NCBI GenBank assembly: GCA_008638375.1
Contig: CM018052.1
Span: 14,722,450-14,786,449 of the forward strand
DNA: 64,000 nucleotides
Reading direction: 5' to 3'
DNA from: Nyssa sinensis
Lineage: Eukaryota > Streptophyta > Magnoliopsida > Cornales > Nyssaceae
Part shown: positions 21,476 through 33,998 of the stretch, one piece after another
Position numbering within the stretch: position 1 is the stretch's first letter
Layout of the letters: each line of letters begins with the position of its first letter
Notes under the pieces: generated by a model
Databases searched by the model: none
The model's input: the letters and a program-made list of their open reading frames with translations, nothing else
Told to the model about the DNA's origin: nothing
Made by a program: the position numbers and the translations under genes

Positions 21476-23245
21476 ACTCTACTCAATTAACACCATATTG
21501 TGGCTATAATTTGTTGGGTTTTCATTTTTTATTTCTTTTTCTTTTTTCATAAAAACTGTAGCTTTCATGCCAATCACTCTCGTGGTGTTCATATTTATAA
21601 AGACATGATATTTAATTTGATGAAGTTCTAGAATGAGAATTCATATATTTAATTATTAAATATTTATAGTTGTTGGGAGGCTTGCCAAGGGATTAAAGAA
21701 ATATCCATCTTTTTTTACTCTCTCTCCCCTCCCCCCCATTCAATATTCTATATATTCTTTTAAGTTGTTGAATTTGATAAATTCAATAATTTCCAACATA
21801 CGATCCAAAATATTCCAAATTAGAACTCTTTCTTTCTTATAATTATTCAGTAAGGAAATTGGTCTTCTTTCCCTCCATTCTTCTCCTTGTGATTGAGTTT
21901 CAGTTCCCTACATCTGTATTGTATTGAAATGGAAAAAAAAATGATAATTTGAAGATCTCTTGTTAGGTGACTATAAGGGTAAGAATGGTTAGACTTTAGC
22001 TACAACAATCGAAAAAGTGAGAAGAAAGATATCAGTTAGGGGATGTGCTGCCCTTTTCCTACTCTCATTGTTTACTTTTTGGGAGGAGAGGGGAAGAAGG
22101 GTAGAGAACCCACACATGGGGTTTCAAGTTGGCAAGTTTCATCTTTCTGTCCTAGTCTAAAAAATGGGAAAGAGGTTGAAAAACACTAATATCAGTTAGG
22201 GGACGTGTTGCCCTTTTCCTATTCTCATTGTTTACATTTTGGGAGGATGGGAAGAACCCATATCAACAAGGGAAGGCTAAGAGATTAAAGCCTTATGAGT
22301 CCTAAAAAAATTAACTAGAGTATCAACGTAGATGGGATAGACCTCTTTGGCCCAAAACTAAAGAGTAATCACCCCCTCTTTTCTAAAAGAAGAAGAGTAA
22401 TCACGACCTGTTTTCCAAAAGAAGAAGAGTAATCACGAGAGATGGGGGGAGAGAGAGAGAGAGATTATCATCAAAAGAAAAAGGTATTGCTTTTCTTTTA
22501 TTGGCCATGAAAAAGAGCTGCTGCATTTCATGTCCCAATTTCCCTTAGGATTCAATTCATCAAATTGAAGAAGAACATTTAGTCTTATTTTAAATAATTT
22601 CTGCTTTGCCCCACTAATTTCTATATTCTATAAGTAAACCCTATGCCAAATTTCAATTCACATGACACCCTCTGTAGTGATATTCTTTTCATATTCACCC
22701 TTAATCCATAAGTCAAACCATATGTAATGACATATTTGACCTAAATATTTTTTTTTTGGTTAGCGGCATAATTGACCTAAATATTACCTAGGTAATAAGG
22801 AAAAAAGATGATTGAAACCTAAAAATAAAAAAAAATAATGATATGAAAAATGTATATATATTATATAAATACATATATATATGCATACGTAGAGTGTGTT
22901 TGCATATCTTGATTTTGAGAGTTGTCGTGTTAGACACCTCATTTCTTTGTCGACATTCAACATGTGTTCATAACTCATATCCACAAATTGTAGGTATTAG
23001 AGTTGGTAGCACCCTTTGGGTTTGAGCCATAGAAAAGATTACCTAGCAAGAGGTTACCTGAAGTAGAATGTTAGTCATTTCAAAGGGAAAAGGGTTAACT
23101 ACTGCCAAATAAGCCTATCTAGACTAAGAGTTGCCATAGATAAGAAATAGGCAGTGTCTTAAGTTTCAAATATTATTGCTAGCCATAACAATGAGCCAAC
23201 AATAAATTATTGCTAGCTTTAACCCAGTCAACTTAAATTACATAT
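21476..23245. other. Intergenic DNA with small duplications
   Basis: I see no gene. A block 'atatcagttaggggaygtg...ggaggagagg' occurs at about 22029-22092 and again at 22191-22250. A 33 bp 'agaagaagagtaatcacga' motif is repeated at 22385-22440. Short TA runs occur near 22853. Confidence 0.55.
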
Positions 23246-23827
23246 TTGGGGAGAATGATCCGCTTGCTCTTTGGTTAGAATAAAGGGAAGACCTTTTATT
23301 AGATGGCCAAGTCCTTTTTAGTTGGCTAGATTAGGATGATGATGATGGGAATAATGCAACAAGTCAACAGTGAGGTTCATCTCAAGCTGAACGCATTGAG
23401 AGTGACAGCTCTAGTCCCACACCCACTCAAAGTGATGAAGTTTTGTTTTTTGGTACACCCTCAAGGGATGACAATGATGGTGAAGGTTCTGGTTATGATG
23501 ATGGTATTGTAACTTTTGGTATTGCTGCTAGACTAGATTTTAGTAATTATGATGCATATTATGGATTTAGTGTTAGTTGAGATGATTACAAGGTTGAAGA
23601 GCTAAGTCCATCTTTGCCTCTATGATCGCTTTCTTTTGTTGGTGCTGGTATGAGTAGAGGTGCCACTAGGTCAAAGAGAACTAGAAGGCAACAATGTGAT
23701 TCATTTGAGGACTCCTCATCTGCTGTTTTTTGAAGTTTTAGAGACTTTGGTGGACTTGGTGAGTCATCTTATAGTAGTGATAGACAACCAAACACTCTAC
23801 TTTCCATCCTATGGTATCGGTCTAAAA
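23246..23827 (+). pseudogene. Relic of an unidentified acidic, Ser-rich protein gene
   Basis: The plus frame gives ENDPLALWL, then LLLDGQVLFSWLD, an Asp-rich stretch, SSPTPTQSDEV, SRDDNDGEGSGYDDG, and finally RSKRTRRQQCDSFEDSS and SYSSDRQP near 23660-23790. Several stops and a shift near 23660 break it. The acidic, Ser-rich tail reminds me of regions near hAT-type transposase genes in plants, but no diagnostic motif remains, so I leave the function open. A possible continuation (YGYGHETHGYPPQVSYY) lies at 31600-31650, beyond later insertions. Confidence 0.4.
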
Positions 23828-24200
23828 AGTACGGACATGGACACAGAACACGGATACAATATAATATAGACATGTCCCACAGATGATTTTTTAAAAACGT
23901 AAGATACAAACACGTTGAATAATATATATATATATATGATAATATAATTCAATTCTAACATTATTTTAATCAATTTCAAGACTACCTATCAAACATTAAT
24001 ATTAATAATAAAATATTAATTTTATGACATGTTTCATTAAGTTGATTTACTAAAAATTAATATAATTTTTTTAGAATTAATTTATTGACATAAAATAAGT
24101 ATATTGGTGAAGTACAGAAATTTAAAATTAAAAATATAAATTATTATTATTATTTGATCCAACAAATAATAAAGATGAAAGTGGTACCAGGAAAAGGAGG
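23828..24200. mobile_element. Possible MITE, 5' part (GTACGGACA end)
   Basis: A segment beginning aagtacggacatggacaca resembles 32138-32260 in order: ...cacggatac..., ...tttttaaaaa..., ...cacgttgaataatatata.... Its other end may be at about 31500-31545 (ctgagcatgtccagaatcg), separated by nested insertions. Confidence 0.35.
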
Positions 24201-25189
24201 AGTTTATTATTTTTAGACTTTTTAATAATAAATTTTTGAATAAATTACATTGACCTTCCTGAGGGTTGGCAATATTATACATAGACCCCCGTGATTTGAG
24301 AAATTATACTGACATTCCCTCTACTTTAATGTCAGGAATAGAAATCTCCCTTTCGTTAGTCGATGTTAGTTGACTCAATGGAAAAAGGTGATGTCATCTC
24401 GTATTTTTTTCTTAATACCGACTCTACCTTCCTTTACTAAACACACCGAATTCAATAATAAAATTCACTGAACTGTCTTTCTTTTTACTCTTCTCCATTG
24501 ATTTTCTTCCATCTTTTTGTCTTGCAAAATTTTTCATTCTTCAAATCTTCGTCTACTTTCTTGGCCTTCAAACACATTAAAATTTCATCGACTACTAACT
24601 GCAAATATATTAAAATAATTAAAATAAAAAGGAAAAAAATGAAAAATAAAACTTGATTGTTTTCCTATGTTCAAATCAGTTCTAAGGAGCTCTACCATTC
24701 GATAGTGATAGTGATAGGGATGGTTTTATCATACTTATGCTATCAAAAAATTGAATGGGTTAATATTCTATTATCGTCATACTACTATAAAACATGGTAT
24801 CACTGATTCTATCATCCATTGGCAAGCACTAATGTGGTATATCATTAGTTGAAATCCACTCTAGCTATGCTTCTCACTTGCACCCCAACTTTTTCTACAG
24901 GTTTTTAATTATTCCATAAGTATCATCTATTTAAATTGAAAACTATGTTCCATGTTCTTTGATTTTCAAGAACTGGAAAACCCATTTTGAACTAGGGCAC
25001 AGTTTACACCCAGTGATAAAAATTCTTTCTTTCATAAGTTCAATTCTTTCTCGATGAAATTCTGGAAATCAATGTTAGGGAACTCTTGATTTTATTCCTA
25101 ATAATTTCTTAACTAATTACTTAGTAGTTACCCATACATATGACAGGACAACATCAATATAAAAGAAAACATGAAGTATCTGGCGGCTC
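24201..25189. other. Intergenic DNA, no feature seen
   Basis: The stretch is AT-rich. Text near 24250-24350 ('ttgaccttcctgagggttggcaatattatacatagaccccc') resembles ends of unclassified plant repeats. I find no coding signal. Confidence 0.4.
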
Positions 25190-26068
25190 TTCAAAACTGT
25201 GCCTCCTGGTCAGCGCCGCACGTCCACCTTTTTTTTTCGTCTTCTCTTCAGCGCTTTCTTCAAACCTTCACGCATAGTAACAGCCCCCCAACGCACTAGC
25301 CCATTCCGCGCCGCACGCCAAGCCCATTCCGCCTGCCGCACGCTCCAGCCCAGTGCCGCACAAAACCAAACCTTCTTTTCTCTTTTTTTTTTTTTTCACT
25401 TGGCTTTACGCCCTAGCTCATTTAGCGCTTGGGCCCACGCCTTTTTCTTCCTTCAACTTTTTCCTGTTCTGCCTTTTTTAAACACAAGCCGCACAAGCCT
25501 CCTTTTTTTTTTTCTTCCTTTTCTTTCCACTCTTTGTCTTGCTCCCGGACCCACCTTCAGCTTTGAATTTCCTTCTTTTCTTCCTGGTTCCAGCGCCCAA
25601 GCTGTCCATTTATCTCTTTTTTTTTTTTTTTTTTCTTTTTTTCTTTCTTCCTTAGCGTCTTGTGCAGCACCTCTTCACTTTTTCTTAAGCCCAGGCCCGT
25701 TTTTTTTTTTTTGTTTTCTTTAGCTGGAAAGCTTGTAATCTTTTGAGATAAGTAAAAGTGAAGAGGAACTCACAGGCTGCTTCAATTTCTTTAAATCTGA
25801 AATAAAATATAAATAATGACAATGAAGCCTAAAATCAATCAAAAATTATTCAAAACATGTTAAGTGTGAAGCACAATTACAAACTATCTCTCACCAACAA
25901 ATAATGCAATATTTGAGATTTAAAATATTATAAAATAATGCTCAAATATATCTCATTGTAAATAAAAATTAAATTAAATAATATAAATTATATCCCAACA
26001 TTTTTATTCACATTTTAGCATTTTTATCTAATAATAGGGTATTTAGAGTGCACTTTCGCGCACTCATC
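25190..26068 (-). mobile_element. Athila-type 3' LTR
   Basis: Read on the minus strand the LTR begins TGATGAGTGCGCGAAAGTGC at 26068. The stretch from about 25500 to 26068 is repeated at 30690-31253. The plus strand is very T-rich with pyrimidine runs. The far end near 25190 is approximate, because the second LTR is truncated and no TSD could be matched. Confidence 0.75.
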
Positions 26069-27440
26069 ACACCCCCCAACTTGCTCATTGCTAGTCCCTA
26101 GCAGTTTTTATGCAAAAATGGCAAAAGAGACCAAAGAAGACCACACACAGAAGGCATCTAATCACACTTTTTAAATTCGCATATCAAAGCAATTTCAGGA
26201 ATTCAATAACCCTATAACAATCAATCCACTGATAGTAATTCGCAGAGTGTGTGTATGCTCCAAACCATATCCATCTAACCACATGTAACATCAAGAACAT
26301 CTCAAGCAAAAGGTCAACTTCATATCTCACAGGTATAAAAGTATTTCATGTAGGGGTTCTCTCTATGAAGTTGACAAGGGGTGTACACGCTCAATGAAGA
26401 ATTAGGCAATTATGTACAAGCGACAAGCAAACATTAATCTTATGATAGGAGCACTAACAAATGAGACTTCCACCACTCTTTCCACAGGCTTACTTAGGAT
26501 TAGAACGATTAACATAAAAAAGGGTTGTAACGAGCCTCGGGTTAGGGGCTATATGAAGAAAAGGATAAAAAAAAGAATTCAAAAACTTCCAAGTACATAT
26601 TAAGAGAATTTTATTAAGAATCATAGCAAACCAAACTTCTCACTTGATGTACTCTTCAACTTTTCAGATCACTGAATGACAATACTTCACTTTTTTTTTT
26701 TTTGACTTTGATGCTCACTCAATTGAACACTTTGCACTTGTACTCTTTCCTTTTTCTTTTTCTTTTTTCTTTCAATTCAACACAAAAGAAAAAAAATGCA
26801 AATTCCACACCTAGTACACACTTGGAAGCCAAAAGGGGTAGGAAAATCAGAGTATAGGCTATACTCCAATGTAGAGCAGTATGGATGATGTGGGCACATG
26901 AAAAGAAAAAAAAACTATATGTGTTTATTGGCTCAAAGTTGGCTACTAAGGGTCTATGATGAGAAGGGTTAGCTTGAAAGGCTTAAACATTAATCTTAAG
27001 TTGACCTTCGTCATATCTCAAGTATATCCACCGTCATACCACCAACCATGTAATGATACTCTCAAAAGAAGTGCCCAATTCAACATGAACGTTTGTCACA
27101 ATTTCCTATATTTGTAGGCTCTCAATTCTCTCCAAAACTCACATAAATACTTAAACAAAAGAGTTCTCTAGCTACATGTGTCAAACCACCATTTTACCAC
27201 AAAGTTTGGATAAGTACATTAAAAGTTTTGTGAATGCCTCAGCAGAATGATTATGGTGGATTCGGTGAATTCACGAAAATGGTTATGAATGAGAATGAGT
27301 ACTCATGTGAAAAAGATGCACGTGTGATGCAAATTTTTAAAAAAATTTCATGTGTCACAAAGTTCCAGCATGCATTTCAAATGTTGAATTTGCACCACTA
27401 CCCCCTAACTTAAATGAAACATTGTCCCCAATGTTTAACA
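26069..27440 (-). other. Athila 3' non-coding region and polypurine tract
   Basis: On the minus strand AAGTTGGGGGGTG (26070-26085 region) abuts the LTR start and is a fair polypurine tract. The rest is a long untranslated spacer between pol and the 3' LTR, as is usual in Athila elements. I see no envelope-like ORF. Confidence 0.55.
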
Positions 27441-27666
27441 ATCAAAATTGAATGAAGGGTACTGAAAAGGGTAGAATACACCTGATGGGTGACGTGGGTA
27501 GCTCGCTAAGCACCAAAGATGGCAACCTGAACGGACAAAATGAAATGAACTTGCCAATAAAAATAAAGAAAAAAGCGGCAAAAAAAAAAAAAAGAACAAA
27601 AAAAAAGAGAACAAAAACAAAATAAAACAAATAAAATAAAGAAAAAAACATACCTGCATGATGTGA

Positions 27667-29612
27667 TCAAGGTTGATAGACCGGGTCCATAAGTGGAATG
27701 TCTTTCACTTCCGAAACTTGCCTATCAATTAAAATTTTAAGGCGCCGACCATTCACAATATGAGTAAACCACGGTAGAGAAGTAATAGAAAGTAAATGCT
27801 CATCGAAAAAATTATTCCTGATTGGCAAGTGGTCAGAGGTGTCCTCAAATATGAGCCTCGAGAGATGGTCAGCCACTACATTCTCCACTCCTTTCTTGTC
27901 TTTGAATACGGTGTCAAATTCCTGCAAAAGTAAAATCCACCGTATTAGTCACGCTTTAGCATCCTTCTTTGTGAGAAAGTACTTAAGGGCTGCATGATCT
28001 GTGAAAATAAGAATAGAAGAACCAATTAAATAAGCACGAAACTTATCTAAAGAAAATACTACAGCTAGCAAATCTTTTTCAGTAGTAGAGTAGTTCATCT
28101 GAGTACTATTTAAAGTTCTACTAGCATAGTAAATGACAAAGGGCATCCCCTCCCTTCGCTGTCCAAGAACAGCACCTATAGCATAATCACTGGCATCACA
28201 CATAATCTTAAAAGGCAAAGTCCAATCAGGTGGCTGCATTATGGGTGCTAAGGTAAGCTTGCCAATTAGCGTTTTAAAGACCTCTTGCAAGCTTGTGTCC
28301 ACTCAAATACATCATCTTTAGCTAGGAGGTCACATAGTGGTCTAGATATGGTGAAAAATTTTTGTATGAACCTCATATAAAAGCCCGTATGACCAAGAAA
28401 GGATCTTACAACCTTTACTATCCTGGGTGTAGGAAATTTAGAGATTAATTCAATCTTAGATTGATCAACCTCTATCCTCCTAGAAGAAATAATATGCCCT
28501 AAGACAATACTTGAAGGTACCATAAAGTGGTATTTTTTCTAATTCAAAAACCAAGTCCTTCTCATCACAATGAGTCAACACTCTCTCTAAATTCAATAGG
28601 CATGCATCAAAAGAAGATTAAAAAATAATCACGTCATCCATAAAAACTTCAATGCAATTTTCAACCATATCACTAAAAATACTCATCATGCAACGTTGAA
28701 AAGTAGAAGGTGCATTACACAATCCAAATAGCATTTTACGAAAAGCATAAGTACCAAAAGGACAAGTGAAAGTGGTTTTATCCTGGTCTTCTAAGGCAAT
28801 TTCAATTTGATAATAACCAGAATAACCATCTAAGAAACAATAAAAAGGATGACCAGCCACACGCTCAAGAATTTGATCAATAAAAAGGAGAGAAAAATGG
28901 TTTTTTCGGGTGGCAGCATTCAATTTTCTATAATCAATGCACATCCGCCATCCAGTCACAAGTTTTGTAGGCACCAACTCTCCTAGGTCATTTTTCACCA
29001 TAGTAACACCTGACTTTTTAGGGACAACCTGTGTAGGACTAACCCATTTACTATCAGCAATAGGATATATGATTCCTGCCTTTAATAGTTTCAACACTTC
29101 ATTTTTCACCACTTCTTTTATAGTGGGATTACGCCTACGCTAGGGGTCTCTACGAGGGCTAGTTCCTTCCTCCAAATTGATTTTATGAGAACAGACCAGG
29201 GGACTAACACCTTTTATATCAGCAATGCTCCAATCTATGGCTGACCTATGCTTACTTAGGTTTGAATTAATTTCTCACCTTGAGACTCAGACAATTCAGA
29301 TGAGATAATAACAGGAAAAGTATCACCTGGACCAAGGAAGGAATGCTTTAAACCTTTGGGCAAAGACTTCAATTCAACTTTTGGTGCTTCCACACTTGAA
29401 GGAATCTGTTATTCACTTTTTTTAGGCAACTCCTCAAACTTCAGTTGCCATGCCTGTGCTCCATAATCATGAGTTCTGTCAAAAATAGCACAAATATCAA
29501 CCATATTAGATGAATCAGTAATATAATTAAACTCAGAATTAACAAGAAAATACTCAAGGGGATCCAAATCATGAGTAGGAGGAACTCCCCTATCCATGAG
29601 TGAATCAATCAT
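27667..29612 (-). pseudogene. pol: Athila pol: reverse transcriptase and RNase H, no integrase
   Basis: This is the polyprotein remnant of an Athila-lineage Ty3/gypsy element, read from high to low coordinates. It contains SVEAPKVELKSLPKGLK and the PVIISSELSE linker near 29390-29270. The reverse transcriptase (29112-28618) has VVPKKSGVT, WRMCIDYRKLNAATRKNHF, GYSGYYQI and the catalytic FMDD. The thumb and RNase H (28523-27949) have SFLGHTGFY, CDASDYAIGAVLGQR and FTDHAALKYF. The RNase H tail (27927-27667) has VADHLSRL. VPKKSGVT and the FMDD box are typical of Athila. Shifts and stops break it near 28600, 28300 and 27940. The frame ends where integrase should start, so about 1 kb is missing and the copy cannot move on its own. 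Confidence 0.9.
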
Positions 29613-29618
29613 ATACGT

Positions 29619-30262
29619 CTAGTAGTCTTCGTCCTCCTCTTCTACCTGTTTTGCAATATGGAATATATTCACCTCGAGAGTCATGTTCCCAAAAGACAAC
29701 TTCATGAGCCCATTCTTGCAATTAATAAGAGCATTAGCAGTGGCAAGGAAAGGCCTACCTAAAATCAAAGGAATTTTCGAAGTAAAGTCAACAACAGAGC
29801 TAGTGTCAAGAATTATGAAATCAACAGGATAATAAAATTTATCACTTTGAATCAAACATCTCCTACCACACCCCGTGGCACTCTGACTGAACGGTCAACC
29901 AATTGCAATACCACAGAAGTTGGTTTGATTTCTCCCAACCCTATCTGCAAATAAATAGCATAAGGCATTAAATTCACACTAGCTCCTAAATCAAGCAAAG
30001 CTTGCCCAAACTCATGATTTTCAATGCTGTATGCAATGGTTAGACAACCAAGATCCTTGTACTTGGGAGGAATCCTCTGCTCAATTAGGGCACTAACTTG
30101 CTCTGTCAGGAACGCTGTCTTCTTCACATAGTGTTTCCTCTTAACTGTACATAAATCTTTACGAACTTTTGCATAAGTAGGAACTTGTTTAATCACATGC
30201 AAAAGAGAAAGATTGATTTTTACCTGCCTGAGATTCTCTAGGATTTCATTGTTAGGATCCAA
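29619..30262 (-). pseudogene. Athila protease region
   Basis: Minus-strand frames (30262-29852, then 29855-29619) give YVKKTAFLTEQVSALIEQRI, then ALLDLGASVNLMPY and IPLILGRPFLATANALI. In Athila elements DLGAS takes the place of the D[ST]G active-site motif of retroviral-type aspartic proteases. ILGRPFL is the conserved C-terminal hydrophobic-Gly motif. A frameshift near 29852 separates the two halves. It sits between the gag remnant and pol, in the usual order. Confidence 0.85.
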
Positions 30263-30265
30263 AGT

Positions 30266-30688
30266 TCACTTGGTTGATTTTAAAGCTTGTGTAAATGGTA
30301 CCTTAATAGGGCTCTTTGTCACCTCTGGTTCCTTGGGCAGCTCAGCATTACTACTATCTTGATCCTTTTCCACATCCTCCGATTTGTTCATTGTTGGGAT
30401 GTGTAATGACTTACCACTTCGAGTCATAATGGCGTTCGCATCCTTCAATTGCGCTATATGTTGACCATGGGGTGTGGACTGAGCTTGGGAAGGGAATCTA
30501 CCTCACTCATTCACACTCAAAGAGCTCATTAATTTGGACACTTGGCTCTTTATCTCCTTGTTTTCTTCCACAACCTACGTAATCAAAGATTCAAACTTTT
30601 GGTTAGTCTTACCCTGTGCTTCAATAAAAACATGCAAAGTGTCTTCTAAAGAATTCCTAGAAGATGAAGGTGCATGATATAGTGCAAG
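30266..30688 (-). pseudogene. gag: Athila gag C-terminus fused to truncated LTR
   Basis: The frame runs from the LTR directly into NSLEDTLHVFIEAQGKTNQK, then NKEIKSQVSKLMSSLS, IAQLKDANAIMTRSGK and a charged linker. This is the coiled and linker part of Athila gag just before the protease. The gag N-terminus, the leader, the PBS and the inner LTR end are missing, so a deletion joined LTR to gag at about 30688. Stops at about 30508 and 30265 break it. Confidence 0.78.
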
Positions 30689-30689
30689 C

Positions 30690-31253
30690 ATGCAAACAAG
30701 CCTCATTTTTTTTTTCTTCTTTTTCTTTCCTCTCTTTGTCTTGAACCAAGACCCACCTTCAGCTTTGACTTTTCTTCTTTTCTTCCTGGTTCCAGTGCCC
30801 AAGCCGTCCATTATCTCTTTTTTTTTTTCTTTGCTTCTTTCTTCCTCAACGTCTTGCGCAGCACCTCTTCATTTTTTCTTAAGCCCAGGCCCGCTTCTTT
30901 CTTTCTTTTTTCTTTTGTTTTCTTTAGCTGGAAAGCTTGTAATCTTTTGAGATCAGCAAAAGTGGAGAGGAACTCACAGGCTGCTTCAATTTCTTTAAAT
31001 CTGAAATAAAATATAAATAATGACAATGAAGCCTAAATTCAACCAAAAATTATTCCAAACATGTTAAATGTGAAGCACAATTACAAACTATCTCTCACCA
31101 ATAAATAATGAAATATTTGAGATTTAAAATATTATAAAATAATGCTCAAATATATCTCACTGTAAATATAAATTATATCCTAACATTTCTATTCACATTT
31201 TAGCATTTTAATCAATAATAGGGTATTTAGAGTGCACTTTCGCACACTCATCA
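30690..31253 (-). mobile_element. Athila-type 5' LTR, inner end deleted
   Basis: This is homologous to 25500-26068 over its whole length, with the same TGATGAGTG start (31253) and the same hexanucleotide-level order of T-rich blocks. The two copies differ by scattered substitutions and small indels, so the insertion is not recent. Confidence 0.85.
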
Positions 31254-33070
31254 AGGGCGATTGATCGAGAGAGAGGCAACAACAGAAGGAAGAGGTACCT
31301 GGTAGTCATGGATCTCACACAAGTAACAGGTAGGCTTCCTGTCCCCCCCCTTCTTTCTTTCTTTACCTTCTTTGATGATGCTTCACTCCATCATCAATAT
31401 TTGTTTCTTTTTGAATACTTATCTCCTACACCTTTCCCATGGCCGGCCATGTCTAGCGTGTTTGAAATCTTGAAAAATAAAAAATTGAAATACTCAACAT
31501 TAATGTGTTAGACATGTGTCTGAGCATGTCCAGAATCGTTTTGGACACCAACACTTTAGCCTCTTAGATGTGTCATTTATTCTTAGGTATTAGTTATGGA
31601 TATGGACATGAAACACATGGTTACCCTCCTCAAGTATCATATTACCTCCTAAATACTATGGGGAGTCTTTGCCGCCTCAATATTACCTTCAATCACCTTG
31701 CATTTTTGATGAGTTATTCCTTCGAAGTACTTTTCTTCACGGGCATCGCCATAAATGGATTATATGGAGTAACCATGTGAGCTTTTAGTGTGGGAACTTT
31801 CACATATTTATTTCCTATAGGATGGCGTGGAGATCAAGGAAATAGTAGCAATTCCAATCTCATACGAGGACCCTCCACATCACTTTTCTTGTTGGTGATT
31901 TTATTGAAGTAATGCTGGTAATGTTGATTGTGCCTCCTTTAATTATATATACAATTAATCATTGAGATTTTAGACATTAATGTTATTGTAATATGGTTTA
32001 GAGGTCAACTTTTATATATTTAAACTGATAAAAAAAAACAAAACTTTTATGAACTTAAATTAATTTCATGTTTAAGTGTGTTTTTATTCATAAAGTGGTG
32101 AAATATAACAAATAATAATCTTTTCTTGCTGACAAACTAAAAAGCACGAATACAGACACGGGATACAGATACGACACGACACAAACACGATATTTTTAAA
32201 AAAGGTAGGACACAGATACGTTGAGTATATATATATATATTATATGACTATATAATAAAATGTTCATATCATTTCAAACAAAATTGGCATAAAAATACAC
32301 AAATCACGTAAATATTATTAGTATATCAAAATAAAAAGTCATTAAATAAAGATTTAATAATTTTATTTAATAATCAACATTCATGATTCAAATTTCAAAA
32401 CAAATTTGTTAATTACTATATATATTTGTGTATGTATAAAAAAAAAAGTGAAGAAAAAGAGGTATTTGTGTATGTGTATAAAAAACAAAGTGGAGAAAAA
32501 GAGGAGAAAAATCTCAAAAAAAATCTCAAAAAAAATTCAAAAACGTGTCTCCAACGTGTCTGGGACATGTCTGAAATTCAGAAAAATATGACATTCATTT
32601 TTTGAGTGTCCGAGACATGTCCGAGCGTGTCCGTGTCCGACACGAATATGTGCGGTAAAAAAGAGTGTCCGTACTTCATAGTTGATGAATTAAAATTCAA
32701 TATGAATTCATTACTTATATAAAATTATCTTTATAAATTTAATAAAGTTCTTTAAAAATAACTAAAAATCTTAATATGTGGAAATTTGTGATTAATATAT
32801 ATGTATTGGTATAATTTTTTGAAGTTGTCTGATGGAAAAAGTTTCACACGAGGCTTAGTTGTGTCCACATTACGATCATTGCATCCTGCCCCGCGTCTGC
32901 GAGACCACGATCGCTATTTTTATGACATCATTACTTAAAGCTTTGGGGTTTATATTCTTACCATGTTGGATAGGGTTAATTGTGTTTGGTAATTGTGTTA
33001 TTAGGATTTTGTAAGGCTTATCAATTTTCTTTATTGTTGATGGATCAACAATAGTGAATATTTGGAATAG
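31254..33070. other. Relic-rich spacer
   Basis: It contains a possible continuation of the relic at 23246 (YGYGHETHGYPPQVSYY at 31593-31645, then decay up to about 31900). A MITE-like unit lies at 32138-32680. The rest is AT-rich with no coding signal. Confidence 0.45.
32138..32680. mobile_element. MITE-like unit, about 540 bp
   Basis: It starts agcacgaatacagacacggg and ends with a GTGTCCG-rich stretch finishing gtgtccgtacttc. The ends are inverted and imperfect (GTCCGTACTT against AAGcACGaAtAC), each followed by nested GACACG/CGTGTC motifs. The interior is AT-rich and non-coding. The TSD is unclear, so the superfamily is undecided. Confidence 0.45.
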
Positions 33071-33075
33071 CTTGG
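33071..33075. repeat. TSD cttgg (left)
   Basis: This matches 34200-34204. Confidence 0.88.
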
Positions 33076-33281
33076 TGTTGTAATTATTGACCGAATCTGT
33101 AACTTAATTTAGGCGTTAGATTGAGCTTAATTTGTAGCTTAATTTAGGCATTAGATTGATTGTATTGATTGTAGGAACTAATTTAGGATAATTTTCTTAT
33201 TTACTTGTAACTTGTGAGTATAAATCTTAACCTCCTAGAGAGAAGAATACATTTTTTTCATTATCTAAAATATCTTTGACA
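33076..33281 (+). mobile_element. Copia 5' LTR
   Basis: This 206 bp LTR starts TGTTGTAATTATTGACC and ends CTTTGACA. It is followed at 33282 by TGGTATCAAAG, a variant of the initiator-Met tRNA PBS (TGGTATCAGAG) used by copia elements. It aligns throughout with 33999-34199. Confidence 0.92.
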
Positions 33282-33998
33282 TGGTATCAAAGTTGGTTTT
33301 CTAAACTATAGCTTCTCTTTCTCGGCCCTCCCTTTCTCGGTGCCTCTCGTCTCCCTTGGCCGCTCTCGGCAGAGCCAATTAGGTTATATAATATGAAAAT
33401 TAAACTTGAATAAGAGAAGAAGTGAAGAACAATAAAGAAGAAGAGAATTAAACAAGCGCAGAAATATATTCTGCCCTAATACCTTGTATATATATTAACA
33501 CAAGATGAAAGTACAATAGTACCCTTATGGTGAAAAAGCACAGAAATAAAAGAAATAAAGCAATAATTACTATAAGAGTGCCTCTTGGCTCATTTGGCAC
33601 CTGTCGACACCTCTCGTCACCCTCGGTAGAACCTCTCGGCTCCCTCAGCCCAGCCAGTCTCGATAAGCTTCTCTCCCTTCCCAAGTCTTTGCTCTAGGAA
33701 CTTCTTTGTCGTATAATGATTGATAAATTGGACACCAAGGGCAACAAAGATTCTTTTTTTTTTTATTGGATCACTAACCAATACAAAATTAAAGGGTTTC
33801 GATGAACGAACCATATATATTGAAGCTGATTGTCATTTCATTCTACCTAAAGTAAAGTCCAAGGAAATCACCATTCCATTTGTTCTTTCTAGTAGTCAAC
33901 TTGCCAATGTCTTCACCAAAGCTTTACCAAAGACTTCATCAACTCTATTTGTAGTAAGCTGAGAGTTATAGATATATACTTTCCAGCTTGAGGGGGAG
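33282..33998 (+). pseudogene. Internally deleted copia element with RNase H tail
   Basis: Only 717 bp separate the LTRs. The first part is a leader with CTCGGCTCCCT-like repeats and no gag. From about 33800 the frame reads TIYIEADCHFI, then SSQLANVFTKALP, the final RNase H block of Ty1/copia polyproteins (usual KHIEVDCHFIREKV...DQLADVFTKAL). The Asp of the motif is present, but everything upstream (gag, protease, integrase, polymerase) is deleted. The frame closes shortly before the polypurine tract (TTGAGGGGGAG, 33988-33998). Confidence 0.88.

Noticed and set aside
25199..25723. 174-codon plus-strand ORF rich in Phe and Ser
   Set aside because: It is an artefact of T-rich tracts inside the Athila LTR.
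24990..31258. TSD for the Athila element (agggc at 31254 and near 24994)
   Set aside because: The left match is followed by ACAG rather than TG and lies well outside the recognisable LTR; treated as chance.
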